From NCBI RefSeq assembly GCF_003573695.1, contig NC_039358.1:100130117-100194116 (forward strand): DNA of 64,000 bases. Reading direction: 5' to 3'. Shown here piece after piece: positions 34,516 to 45,602 of this stretch. The first letter of the stretch is position 1. Each line of letters opens with the position of its first letter. The stretch is from Papaver somniferum. Taxonomy: Eukaryota > Streptophyta > Magnoliopsida > Ranunculales > Papaveraceae. The translations under genes and the position numbers were made by a program. A model generated the notes under the pieces. That model was not told the origin of the DNA and made no database searches. It saw only the letters and a program-made list of their open reading frames with translations.

Positions 34516-34824
34516 GACAAAGAAAGGTGCTTCTTTGGCAGCTGGAGTTAGACAAATTCACCTTGGAAGACCTCAATGTTTGCCAAGAGTTGAAATGCCA
34601 AATGTTGAGTACTATTGATTTGAATGAAAAAGAAGAATTAAGTGTAATTGGTGGATCTGAATTGTTTGGGCCTGAGTCTTGTACATTTTAGTTTAAAAGT
34701 CTAGAATTTAGGCCTGATATAGGTTTGTATCATTTGATTTTAAAGGTTGAGTCTTCTTGTAATTAACTTGGAAGTTTGATTTTTTTCAATGAAAAGTATA
34801 TGATTCAGAAAAAAGAAGAAAAAA
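34516..34824 (+). mobile_element. 309-bp retroposed fragment with A-rich tail
   Basis: It is flanked by a perfect 16-bp direct repeat aagtctatctccatat (34500-34515 and 34825-34840) and ends in aaaaaagaagaaaaaa. A long target-site duplication plus an A-rich tail is the mark of L1-type retroposition. The first ~95 bp are open (GASLAAGVRQIHLGRPQC) and end in a stop, followed by UTR-like text. It is either a 5'-truncated processed copy of a host mRNA or a LINE 3' end. The source is unknown. Confidence 0.85.
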
Positions 34825-34840
34825 AAGTCTATCTCCATAT

Positions 34841-36469
34841 CAAAACTACTACATGATATCTTTTAAATTTATGTTTGTTTTACCACTATCTAACAACTTT
34901 GTATGGTGTAACCAAATTTGAATATTTCTCATTTCACCCATATAAAATTCAAAAATTCAGTAAAGATACATTCTTAAATATAATGTATTAAAAAATTTGA
35001 AAATTTGAAAATTTGAATTGAATATACAAACAATGACAATACCCAAATGAGCAAAATCTACGCACGAGCAGACTTTCACCCTCCGATGCACTTCCCCACC
35101 AGCCCTATAATAACAGATAACCATCCTCAGTTTCCATTCTCACAATTTCACGACCACCTTCACATAATCATCTGCTCGCATCCATCACTATCAGTCAGTC
35201 CATACAACCACCATTCTAACATCAGCTCATCCACGCCCTACCAACATCTCTTATTTCACGATAAAAACAAACAATGACATTCGATGATCAGAGCTCAGAA
35301 GAAAAATAGAAAGGATAAAAAAACAACGACACTCCAACAAACAATGCATATATACTAACCTAACAATTTTAGAAGAAAAAAAATGTCACTGCTGGTTTAT
35401 ATTCATATAAAACATGCAAGATTTTGGTACACTTGGATCAGACAATTAGAAATGTTAACAAGTGTGCTCAGTAGGTATTTACGTAGACCCAAAATGAAGT
35501 ACCTAGGATATATCATGGGGTTCCAATGCTAACACCTATAAAATATCAAGGATAGTCCAGCATAGAGAAAGTAGAACTATTTCGGGTCTAAGATCCACAT
35601 ACCAAGCAGGTCTTCATAGAGATGCCCTGATCCTGATTTTCCTCCAAGCCATGAAATATTCTATCCGGAACACACAAATATATTATTTGAACCTACCATT
35701 GATATATATCCATCTAAGATACCTAACACTTCCTCTACAACAAGACTAGTTAGATTGTTCTTAATTTCTACGAGGTGGAGATAAAAATAGTTGTTTACTC
35801 CATACTTGAGAAGATTTAGTTTTACTTGACCGATACTATAGTACTACATCCCCGAAAGAGGTACAAAAAGTGTTCTGAGACCATCAGAGAAACGACTGTC
35901 TTGTGACGACTCGGCGTCGCAGCAGGGTGCTGCTAGAGCAGCTTCCCTGACAGATCTCCTTACAACTAAAATAGTTATTACTACTGGAAGTCCAATGTCA
36001 ATAATATGTACTTACTCTTGCCTGCAAGTAAATATAAGCGAGTTGCCTTGTAAACCGAATGTGGATTCTGACCGAAGGAGCTAGAAACACGGCCATTCCA
36101 CAATTTTCCATCTGACTTGGCTTTGTTTTTCAACCTATATAACTTTTCCAGCTTTTGCTGCAGATACATGTACCGCAAGAGTTGGAAAAGAATGTAAGAA
36201 TCTAAAAAACGTAAGATACATAATAATATGATATATTAGAAATCAAACCACTCAGGGGAACACACGGGAGATACCATTTACCTTTATAACACAAAGACCA
36301 CGAAAATTTTCAATCATTTCGTGAGCCAGGTTAGCCCACAACTTTCATATGCACAATCGTCTTGGCATTTTTCTGATCTTGCTTCGCTCAAGTGCTATCC
36401 TAGCCTACTTTAACACAATACAAACATGAGTCATCAAAATGAACGTTGTGAAGTTTTTCATTTTTTTTA
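34841..36469. other. AT-rich interval, nothing recognised
   Basis: Short ORFs occur (for example 35047-35277), but none has coding character. No repeat or RNA gene was found. Confidence 0.5.
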
Positions 36470-36472
36470 CAC

Positions 36473-36538
36473 GATCAGCGCGGGAATTGAACCCGCCGCA
36501 ACCTACAGGTTGGGAGTCCAACCCCTGGCCAACAGATC
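36473..36538 (-). pseudogene. tRNA-like remnant
   Basis: On the minus strand a perfect T-arm (GCGGG TTCAATT CCCGC) is followed by a plausible acceptor 3' strand (GCTGATC) and preceded by a stem-loop-like GGTTGGACTCCCAACC in the anticodon position. The anticodon loop does not fold with 7 nt, and the D-arm and 5' acceptor strand are shortened. It is probably a degraded tRNA or tRNA-derived element. Confidence 0.4.
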
Positions 36539-36703
36539 TAATTCTAGTAGGTTTGAACGTCGTGAAGCTAATCGAGTGATAGCAACAGAAATAAAATGTT
36601 TACAGTTTTAGAAAAAAATATTATGGACTAAATAATAAATATTGCGTAAATGAACCATATATTTTCGTTTCCACAGATTACGCAAGGATGAAAAATTGTA
36701 AAC

Positions 36704-36819
36704 CTTTTTAAACATATTGTAAACTATGATTGATATTTCATCTCAACTCTCAAATATAAATCTTTTTAAACATATTGTAAACTATGATTGATATTTCATC
36801 TCAACTCTCAAGTATAAAG
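36704..36819 (+). repeat. 58-bp tandem duplication
   Basis: Two almost identical 58-bp units (36704-36761 and 36762-36819), starting ctttttaaacatattgtaaa. Confidence 0.92.
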
Positions 36820-38379
36820 CTTCTCTTGAAGTACATAATATTTGCTAGGGAAGCATCATTTTACAATATAATATTTCTGGAGTAATATTGATATTTTTTA
36901 CGACTTTATCATCTAACATAACAACAACTTGTGCATATAAGACAATCTGCGGGGAAGTTCGAGATTTTTTTTTTGTAGCAGTCGGGTAAGACAATCAGAG
37001 GAGAGGTGAGAGGAAATATAAAATAATTTGGATCGAGAAAGAAATTAGAAATTTGTTTGAGGACATATTAGACATCTCACAGATTAAACAGAGATTTGTC
37101 CCAAAGATAATACCTGATCGGTGCTATCTAATTTCCTCTATTTGATAGTTGTTTAGCCTCTATATTGGTAGAGGTAGTGGAAAAAACTAACTACTACTTA
37201 AGAAATGGGCCCACCTCTATATAGAGGGAGGAAGTGCTTTTCCTTTATATAAAAGAACAAAGAAACATGATGTTAGGCTATTGGATGTTGTTTATTTTCA
37301 CCGCTTGATAACACGTATGACTCACGTGCTAATGGTAATTGACACTGTTAAGCAAATAACAATTAAATGATTAATAAAGATACAAATATTTTTATAACCG
37401 TCAAGATGATTAATGACAGATCTCGGACTCAAACTCTAATTATGAACTTTCTGAGATCCTGCAACATTGATCGTAAAGTTGAGATCCAAAAATTCAATAT
37501 CCCTCATGTAAACTACAAGGATCCCGCTAACATTATTTTTGTTAGGGATTATAAATCTTTCACTTCACTTATAATTCTCTAAAAAGAGTAATCCTTGCCC
37601 ATTTTTTCAAATAATGATATAGGTTGTACATCAGTGCAAGCATTATGCACATTCCCACTGCTCCGATATAGTTAAAAATAAAATATTTTCTATATTGTGC
37701 AATCTGATCTAATTAATATGAAAGAAAATGAGCAACATTTTTATTATTAAGTTTTTTGATTTTTGGATCCCGTCAAAATGAACATTAACACTATATCGTC
37801 CCAAAAATGTTCAGTTTCATAATTCGGTCTTAGTCAGATAATGGACTGGTCAATTAGTTGGAAACCGTTAGGTAACAATTACTTTCTGTTTTGTAGTATA
37901 TTTAATGTTATTTATATATCTGATTTTTTTAATTGAATATTTTTAAAAGAACTCGAAAATTATTTTCTAACTTTTTTTATATAAACATCAAAAAAACTTT
38001 TGTTAAGGAAAAGATTATTAGTAATTTATTTTTGTAAGTTCTTTTAAAAATTCAAGTAATTTACTAAATATTGAAGTTTAAATTAACTCACCATTCAATT
38101 CCAGAAAATAAATAGTTTTTTTTTGGAAAAATATAATTAAAAACTCACATCTTAAGTAAAAAATTGAATCATACCTTTAAGAAGTATTGAAAAACATATC
38201 TTAAATCTTAAACTTAAAATTATTAAAAAAATACTTATTTTCTCTAAGTGACGTGATATTAAAATAACATAAAATGATGTTAAACACCAAGGTGAGCAAG
38301 AAAAAAACTCCAACCATAAGTTGATATCCATAAACTCCATATTTCATGTCTTATTCAATAAACTTTTGTGCATTCATAT
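36820..38379. other. AT-rich interval, nothing recognised
   Basis: No gene, structured repeat or RNA that I can support. Scattered poly-A/T runs only. Confidence 0.5.
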
Positions 38380-38487
38380 TGTGATGATCCTAGGTCTCGT
38401 GGTCTTTATAAAGGATTACTTATGAGAATTAAACAAGCTTATGAAGAGAAGGTGATAAATATAATCGTGGATTTTGATGGTGAAAAT
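38380..38487 (+). pseudogene. Short LINE-like coding flank left of the copia element
   Basis: An open frame (DPRSRGLYKGLLMRIKQAYE) runs up to the left LTR. The right flank after 53109 continues as a similarly charged frame (EIENFCLDSDNEKW) that leads into LINE endonuclease text. It is therefore plausibly the same LINE, split by the insertion. Confidence 0.4.
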
Positions 38488-40890
38488 AGGGGGTCTAACA
38501 ACCTCACCCAAAATTGCGCTTAGCAATCTGTATGGACTAACTCCAATATACTTTCAAGAGAATCAACTAGACGGTCAGACTCAATCTTAAGAAAAAGTAT
38601 ATCCAAGAGTTATATCTCAATTTCTCGATTCAATCCGCAATCAAACAAATAGGAATTTGCGAGCCTGATTGAATATAAGAGAAATAACTTGAACAGTACG
38701 AAAGACCAATGTTCAAGGATCAATCAATTTCAATCAACAACCAAAGGTTGGATTTACCAATTGATCGATTCAACGCACAACCTGTGATATTTCAATTATA
38801 TAACAAAATATAATGCGGAAAAGAAATAACACAGACACCAGAAGTTTTGTTGACGAGGAAACCACAAATGCAGAAAAACCCCGGGACCTAGTTCAGATTT
38901 GAACACACATTGTATTAAGCCGCAAAAGACACTAGCCTACTCCAAGTTAACTTCAGACTGGAATGTAGTTGAGCCCTAATCAATCTCACACTGATCAAGG
39001 TATAGTTATGTTCCTTACGCCTCAAGAACCACGCCTGATTCTGCGCACTTGGTTCCCTTGGCTGATCTCACCCACAACTAAGAGTTGCTACGACCCAAAG
39101 TCGAAGACTTGATAAATAAATCCGTATCACACAGAAAAGTCTATTGAATAGATAAATCTGTCTCCCACAGAAATACCTATATATTCCGTCTTTTGATAAA
39201 TCAAGGTGACCATGAAACAATTGATAAATCAGACTTATATTCCCGGAGAACAACCTAGTATTATCAATCACCTGACAATAATCTTAATCGATTAACGAAA
39301 CAAGATATTGTGGAATCACAAACGATGAGACAAAGGTGTTTGTGACTACTTTTCAATCTTGCTTATCGGAGATAAAATCTCAAGCAAATCTTAAAGAAGA
39401 TAGTACTCAATCACAATAGAAAACAGCAAGATCAGAACAAACAACTACAGAGAAAATAGTTGGGTCTGGATTCACAATCCCATTGAAGTCTTTAAGTTGT
39501 TAACCTACAGGGTTTAATGAAAACCCTAATGTTAAAGGAGAATCGACTCTAGCTTATGCAACTAGTATCACACAGGAGGTGTGGGGATTAGGTTTCCCAG
39601 TTGCTAGAGTTCTCCTTTATATAGATTTTAAATCAGGGTTTGCAATCTAAGTTACCTTGGTAACAAAGCATTCAATATTCATTGTTAGATGAAAACTTGA
39701 TTAGATTCAAGCTAATATATTTCAACCGTTAGATCAAACTTAGCTTGTTATATACAAATGAAATGTACCTTCATTTAGGTTTGAGTAACGTAGATAAACG
39801 TGTACACTTAGTCGGTTCAACAATAATTAACCAATGGTTAGCCATATGATCACTTTCAAATCAACCTTATTCATCTTTACCATAACTAGTTCAAATGACT
39901 CAAATGAAACTAGTTAGAGAGTTGTTCAATTGCTTAGATCTCATAGAAGTATACAAGACACAATTGAAGCAAAATCGATTTTGATTCACCCGAATTAATT
40001 CATGAACATCATAGCCACGGTTTGCAAAATATTGCATTCCTTATTATGTGAATGTTTTGATTCATGAACAAACCGATTTTAGAAAGTAACATACTTAAGT
40101 ATGAAAACGAGTACGCATACCTAAGTAGCCGGACCGAGTTTGGTTACGCCAGTACGCGGACGGGTACGCATACCAATTCACACTTCCAAACTCCAGCAGA
40201 AATTCACGGAACCCAAACTTCCGCCAGTACGCCTACCCATGTTCCGTACTTCCAACAACCAACCAGTACGCGTACGGGTACGCATACTTAGGTTACCGGC
40301 TTTGGATTTTACACAAATGTGAATACACACTATGTTTATATACAAACATGGTTACTTGTTCTAAACTCTTATTTCAATCATTGAAACTTTCTTAGTGGAC
40401 GAAAATAGTTGTTATCCACAAACTATTAGCATCAAAGCAATTTTCAAGTTATTGAAATAATCAATATGACTTTCGTCAAGAGTAAAGATGAACTTGGTTA
40501 AAGTGAAAGCTTACCAACACATATTTCCAGAAATAGATAAGTGAGTTAAACTCAGCTCGAAATAGCAAATGTGTATAATTGAAGTCTATATAGCAATACG
40601 AATTTTGTCTCAAAATAAGAGATAGAATGAATAGGTAGACTTTTGACTGATAGATAAGTTCAAGTCTCCACATACCTTTTGTTGATGAAGTTCCACAAGT
40701 TCCCTTGAGTAGTTCTTCGTCTTCATTCGATGAATGTCGTGGAGTCTAAAGCTCAACTACACTTACCATCCTAATCCGAGAATTAGCTACAAGTAGATTA
40801 GAAATCAAGACTTATAGTTTTGGAAAATAAACTTGACAAACAAGCTTGAGATAGCAACGCTTGCGAGTTCGACCGAGCAGTGCTCTAATA
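38488..40890 (-). repeat. 3' LTR (minus-strand sense) of the copia element
   Basis: It begins (plus strand) ggggtctaacaacctcaccc and ends gagcagtgctctaata. It matches the right LTR throughout. The plus-strand region 40090-40300 contains repeats of acgggtacgcata. Confidence 0.92.
39615..39624 (-). promoter_or_regulatory. TATA box of the copia LTR
   Basis: The minus strand reads CTATATAAAG, conserved in the other LTR at 51874-51883. Confidence 0.55.
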
Positions 40891-40910
40891 ATCTCCCCCT
40901 TTGTCAATTG
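40891..40910 (-). other. Polypurine tract of the copia element
   Basis: The plus strand atctccccctttgtcaat reads ATTGACAAAGGGGGAGAT on the minus strand, directly before the 3' LTR. Confidence 0.8.
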
Positions 40911-42284
40911 TAGTGGCAAAACTATCAATACAAAATAAATAAACATTGTAGCTTCTCATTCAAATGCTTGATCTCCTTGTTTCTTCAACATTACTCGAAA
41001 TCTTCGTCCCTTCCAAGTACTCAAATGATTCAAAATGTGTTCAATTCATCATCATCGTTGTTGAAGATCCATAGATATAACAATGAGAAAACAATAGCTC
41101 TCAATCATTGTTATACAGTGTCATAGGATTATTACACAACATCAAAGTTCAATTGTATCACAACTTCGAAAACAATACTATGGTGATATGTATCACTCCC
41201 CCTTAGTCAATACTTCATCTCATATGAAAACCACTCCCCCTTACATAAAGATCCGTAAACCATATGTATTTGTAGTGTAAACTACACATTAATTCTCCCC
41301 CTTTTTGTCAATAAAATTGGCAAATATACGAAAATTAGTGGGATCCTAATGAAATTTCCATAGAGACACTTCATGACCAAAATAGAAGCACATATCAACT
41401 TGTTTAGATGCAATCATATAGCAGAAACTAAATACATTCATCAAGGAGTTTATAAAGATACAAGATAACGCTTATAATATTCCAAATCCGCACTCCCCAC
41501 AAAGATTTGGAAATTAAGCACAAGTTCAATTAAGAACTCTCCCCCATAAAATATCATTCCCGAAAGAACAACAAGAACGACCTTACTTTTACAAGAAAAG
41601 AAGGATTTCTTTGGACATTAACAAATCACATGAAACATGAATTTGTATCCAAAAATCTCAATTGAATTAACCACAAGGAAAATGATCAATTCAATTGGTC
41701 ATGCTCAACATAAGAGAACTGACGGAGCAACACAATACATACACAAAGATGTGGATCAGGGAGAAACCAATACTGCGGAATAATCAAAGATCCATTCTAT
41801 TTTTCATCATCATTTGCACAATGACATATAATAGACTTAACCTTTGTAAACAAAAGTTCATCCTTTCTTCCATTAATATTTGCATAATGACATAAAAGGC
41901 TTAACTTTTTTAATCTAAAGTTCATTCTATCTTTTATCAATACTTTTATACCGACATATAATAGAGTTAACTTTTGAACAAGTATGGGACAGTGAAGGTT
42001 CACGGACGTAAACAACATTCCCATAACAATTTGCAATATATAAAACCATAAAGATTAATACTGCAAAAATCATCTTCCAAATAAACTTTAGAATTTAAAT
42101 AAATAAATCTAAAAACATTGCAAGATGAAAAAACGTGGCAATAGCTATGTGTACTCACAATAATGGCTATTCCAAGCCCTAGTTATCATTCTTAAAAACA
42201 CAAGAATAAATTCTCATAAGAAGTATCCTAGAAAATAAACAAGAGAACAAAAACAATTCTGAGACCAACACAACCCAACACATG
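40911..42284 (-). other. Non-coding 3' interior of the copia element
   Basis: About 1.4 kb without an ORF of coding character. Several purine-rich runs on the minus strand (complements of ctcccccttag near 41205, ctcccccttac near 41233, ctccccctttttgtc near 41294) look like duplicated polypurine tracts. A ~65-bp motif (agttcat.ctttt / gacataa) repeats irregularly at 41790-41960. Confidence 0.55.
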
Positions 42285-42911
42285 TTAAAAACAGAGATTG
42301 TGTTCAGTAACTTCACGGGTTTCTAGACCTTCAAGCTTGTGACTGACAGTATCAACAGCTTCTTTGGAGAAGATATCCTCTTTGAGAAGATCCTTAACAT
42401 GTGACTTCTTGAGAACAAGGTCAGATTTAACCTTTTTCAACTCAGTTTGTAAAACATCAAGATCCTTCTTAGAGTTTTCAAGCTTCAGTTTTGCTCTCCG
42501 GAGATCATTGAGAAAACCATGAACTACTTTAGAAGAAACCATCTCGGCATTTTCTCGATCTTGATGAGAGTATGCATAAAAGCATGATGCACCAGGATGA
42601 AGATTGTCACCTTTAACAATGGTTCTTTTCTTCTTTACTTCGAACTCGAAGTAAATAGAGTTATTAGTAAAATCTTCCGGCAAATCCCAAGAACACGGAG
42701 GAGCATCCATTCTAGATAAACAAAACCTGGAGTATGCATACTCAAGCAAAAGTTTTTGGTATTTAAATGGTTTCTCAAGGAAACACAGTTTAGGGTTTCC
42801 AAAGAAGGTCTGTGACACGTAATATGGGTACCCGTGCGAACACAAACTAGACCCATAGTCGGAAAATGCCTCAATATTGAAAAACATAACGCAAGAAAAC
42901 AAGTTTAACAA
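42285..42911 (-). pseudogene. Coiled-coil ORF of the copia element
   Basis: A minus-strand frame of 208 codons. A good start may be the ATG of MDAPPCSWDLPEDF (about 42710). The C-terminal half is rich in Lys, Glu and Leu with heptad spacing (DVLQTELKKVKSDLVLKK), so it is probably a coiled coil. It has no enzyme motif and lies where pol or env would be. Coiled-coil ORFs occur in SIRE-type gag, so it may be displaced gag sequence. The function is unknown. Confidence 0.45.
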
Positions 42912-43104
42912 CAGAGTTTTGCTACACGAATAATTTTACAAAATTTAGCTCAATAAATTTTACATTATCATCAGAGAAAAATTTAGAGCATAAAAGTAGC
43001 ATTTTGACCTACCAAAATTTCAAAAATAAATTAAAGAAAAACAAAAGTTTCGTCAAAACAAAATACAAATACTTATGCAAACATGTTTGTAAAAGATAAT
43101 CCAG

Positions 43105-43456
43105 CTAGGAGAGGTAAGAAAATAGCCAGAGAATCGGGAAACACTTTACCATCAAGTATACCTGACCATATCTCACCCAACAAGGATTTTTTGTGAGTGA
43201 GATTTCAACCTTGTGATTAATTAGCACAAGTATGAGCCTTGAGCTCATCAAATGAACATTGTTTTCGGTTAAACCTATTTCTTCTGAACTTTGGAGGAAA
43301 ACCATTATGATGCGAACAGTTATCATAAAATTTACTATTATCAAAATACGACGCATAGTATGTATTCTTACCTGAAGAATTTTGACTAGAGGGAATTGAA
43401 AGCCTGTTAATAGTCTCTTTATAACCTTTAATTATCATTTTTAGGTTGTCTTCCAT
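43105..43456 (-). pseudogene. ORF fragment downstream of copia gag
   Basis: Minus-strand frames continuing the gag region after a stop: MIIKGYKETINRL, then a polar, basic segment with HHNGFPPKFRRNRF. Composition fits a gag tail or spacer. No further motif is visible. Confidence 0.35.
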
Positions 43457-43459
43457 CTC

Positions 43460-44422
43460 TCATTTTTTGCTTCCTTCTTCTGGTACCTTTTCCACATCAT
43501 GAACAACATTATCTCCCTTTTTAATAAAAGAAAAACCATGAGTTCTTCTTGAACGAAATGGTTTAGGAAGACTGTTTCGCAATTGAACATTTGAGGAACA
43601 CATCGAACTGACTTTCCTGGTGGGGTACACAGGGTGAGTACTAAAACCAATTGGTCTAGACATACGAATGTCAGTTACACCTTTGAGAATTAAATCTAAG
43701 GTGTTTTGAAGACGAACAATAAAATTGTCATTCAACCTCGATTTCCTCTTTTGTTCAACATGTCCTTTTGAATCACAAAAGAGACACACTTTCTGATCAC
43801 CTGAGTGATTAGATAACACAGTCTTAACACCATCGTTGGGAGATATCTTCCTTCCATGTGATGTGGATATTCCTTGATTATAGGAAGACACAAGCACATC
43901 TCCTTCAACATGAAGGAATTTCGATTTTGCTTCTGGAACAAAAAATTTTCCAGTTAAATCAGGAGCAGTTGGTATAGTGGACTCTTTGGAACATTCTTGA
44001 ATAGAGAGTTCACTCAAAATAAGTTCAATTTCCAAAGCATCCTCTTTGAGTTTTTCCTCAAGCAGCGTTCGTGAAGAACAGACTGAGGCTTTTTCCTCTC
44101 GAAGAACCTTTAGAAGAGAGTCATGCTCATTTACCATACCAACAAGAATATTGACTTTGTGTTTCAGTCGGTTGACATTATCATCCTAGATTTTAACAAG
44201 TTTTAGAATCACTGCACTCTCTTTGGTTGCTTCCCTTTGAACTTCAGAGTAAGACTCGTCAGTAAGGTAATCCGGGTAACACTTGTCAATAGAAATCTGT
44301 TTCGTTAAAACACTAGGTTCGGCTATATTCGAGATTGATAAATCTTTCTCTTCAATAGATTTCATATAAACAGACCTTTTGTTATTGGTGATGTGTTTAT
44401 CAAAGATAGCACTTCTGTCCAT
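43460..44422 (-). pseudogene. SIRE-type gag-like protein
   Basis: Two minus-strand frames in the same phase, 44422-44186 and 44137-43460, joined through a TAG at 44186-44188. The second has a helical, charged N-terminal part (SLLKVLREEKASV, EEKLKEDALEIEL) and a zinc-knuckle remnant CLFCDSKGHVEQKR, in which the last Cys is lost. Gag would form the particle and bind RNA. It lies directly after the primer-binding site, as expected. Confidence 0.65.
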
Positions 44423-44467
44423 ATTCAGATCGCTACAAACACAGACTTATGAGGTCTTTAATGTGTT

Positions 44468-44484
44468 TGCCTGCTCTGATACCA
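44468..44484 (-). other. Primer-binding site of the copia element
   Basis: Minus strand TTGGTATCAGAGCAGG, complementary to the initiator tRNA-Met 3' end, ten bases inside the right LTR. Confidence 0.85.
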
Positions 44485-45008
44485 ATTGAAAAAGTGGGGG
44501 TCTAACAACCTCACCCAATATTTCTCTTAGCAATCTATATGGACAAACTCCAATATACTTTCAAGAGAATCAACTAGACAGACAGACTCAATCTTAAGAA
44601 AAAGTATATCCAAGAGTTATATCTCTATTTCTCAATTCAATCCGCAATCAAACAAATAGGAATTTGCGAGCCTGATTGAATATAAGAGAAATAACTTGAA
44701 CGGTACCAAATACCAATGTTTAAGGATCAATCAATTTCAATCAATAACCAAAGATTGGATTTACCAATTGATCGATTCAACGCACAACCTGTGATATTTC
44801 AATTATATAACAAAATATAATGCGAAAAAGAAATAACACAGACACCAGAAGTTTTGTTAACGAGGATACCGAAAATGCAGAAAAACCCCGGGACCTAGTC
44901 CAGATTTGAACACCACAATGTATTAAGCCGCCACAGACACTAGCCTACTCCAAGTTAACTTCGGACTAGAATGTAGTTCAGCCCTAATCAATCTCACACT
45001 GATCAAGG

Positions 45009-45466
45009 TGTAGGATCAGAATCTCGCAACAATTATGTCTCAGCGAAATGATCAATGGTATTGCACAATAGCGTCGCAAAACAATTTCAGAAACGACGTC
45101 AGCAAGGATCATGAGAAAGATGTGATAGTCTTGCGAAAATTAGAGAGCTTGCGAAATTAACATTTGTAAAGTTGTGAGAATGTCGCAAACCATATCCGAA
45201 AATAAAGGACAGATTAGCTGTCATCCACTATGTATTTCCTTATAAATAGTCATTCCAGTTGTAAAAAGAGGGAGAGATCTTTTTTGAGTAAGAAACAAGT
45301 AAATAGGAGAGAGAAAGTTCAGAGCAAAGTTCATTCTTGATTTCTTTATCTTTCTTGTAAGAACATTCAAAAATTAATCAATAAAATTAAGAGTGTAAAC
45401 CTAAAAATGAGTTGATCAACAATGAAATCATATGAGGGGTGAAGTGTAGGATTTCCTGCAACTACA
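45009..45466 (+). repeat. 5' LTR of the gag-only element
   Basis: 458 bp, TGTAGGATCAG to GCAACTACA, with TATAAATA at 45241-45248. Confidence 0.95.
45241..45248 (+). promoter_or_regulatory. TATA box of the gag-only element's LTR
   Basis: TATAAATA, preserved in the right LTR at 51022-51029. Confidence 0.65.
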
Positions 45467-45468
45467 TA

Positions 45469-45486
45469 ATGGCGCTAGAAACAGGG
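45469..45486 (+). other. Primer-binding site of the gag-only element
   Basis: tggcgctagaaacaggga, three bases after the LTR and starting TGG. The tRNA was not assigned. Confidence 0.75.
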
Positions 45487-45602
45487 ACGAGTTGAAGATT
45501 ATTCTAGAGAAAACTAAAAATTGATATTGAGATTTGTGAAAATTTAAAATGATTGATTAAGAATTTTTCATAATTTCTTCCAATATTGTTAGCATTGAAG
45601 AA

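Noticed and set aside
35047..35277. 76-codon plus-strand ORF
   Set aside because: AT-rich, His/Ser/Pro-biased composition, with no splice or promoter context and no motif.
37367..37582. 71-codon plus-strand ORF
   Set aside because: No motif or context; expected by chance in this AT-rich stretch.
40064..40322. ORFs in the copia LTR, repeated at 52322-52583
   Set aside because: They arise from a repeated acgggtacgcata motif inside the LTR and shift between copies.
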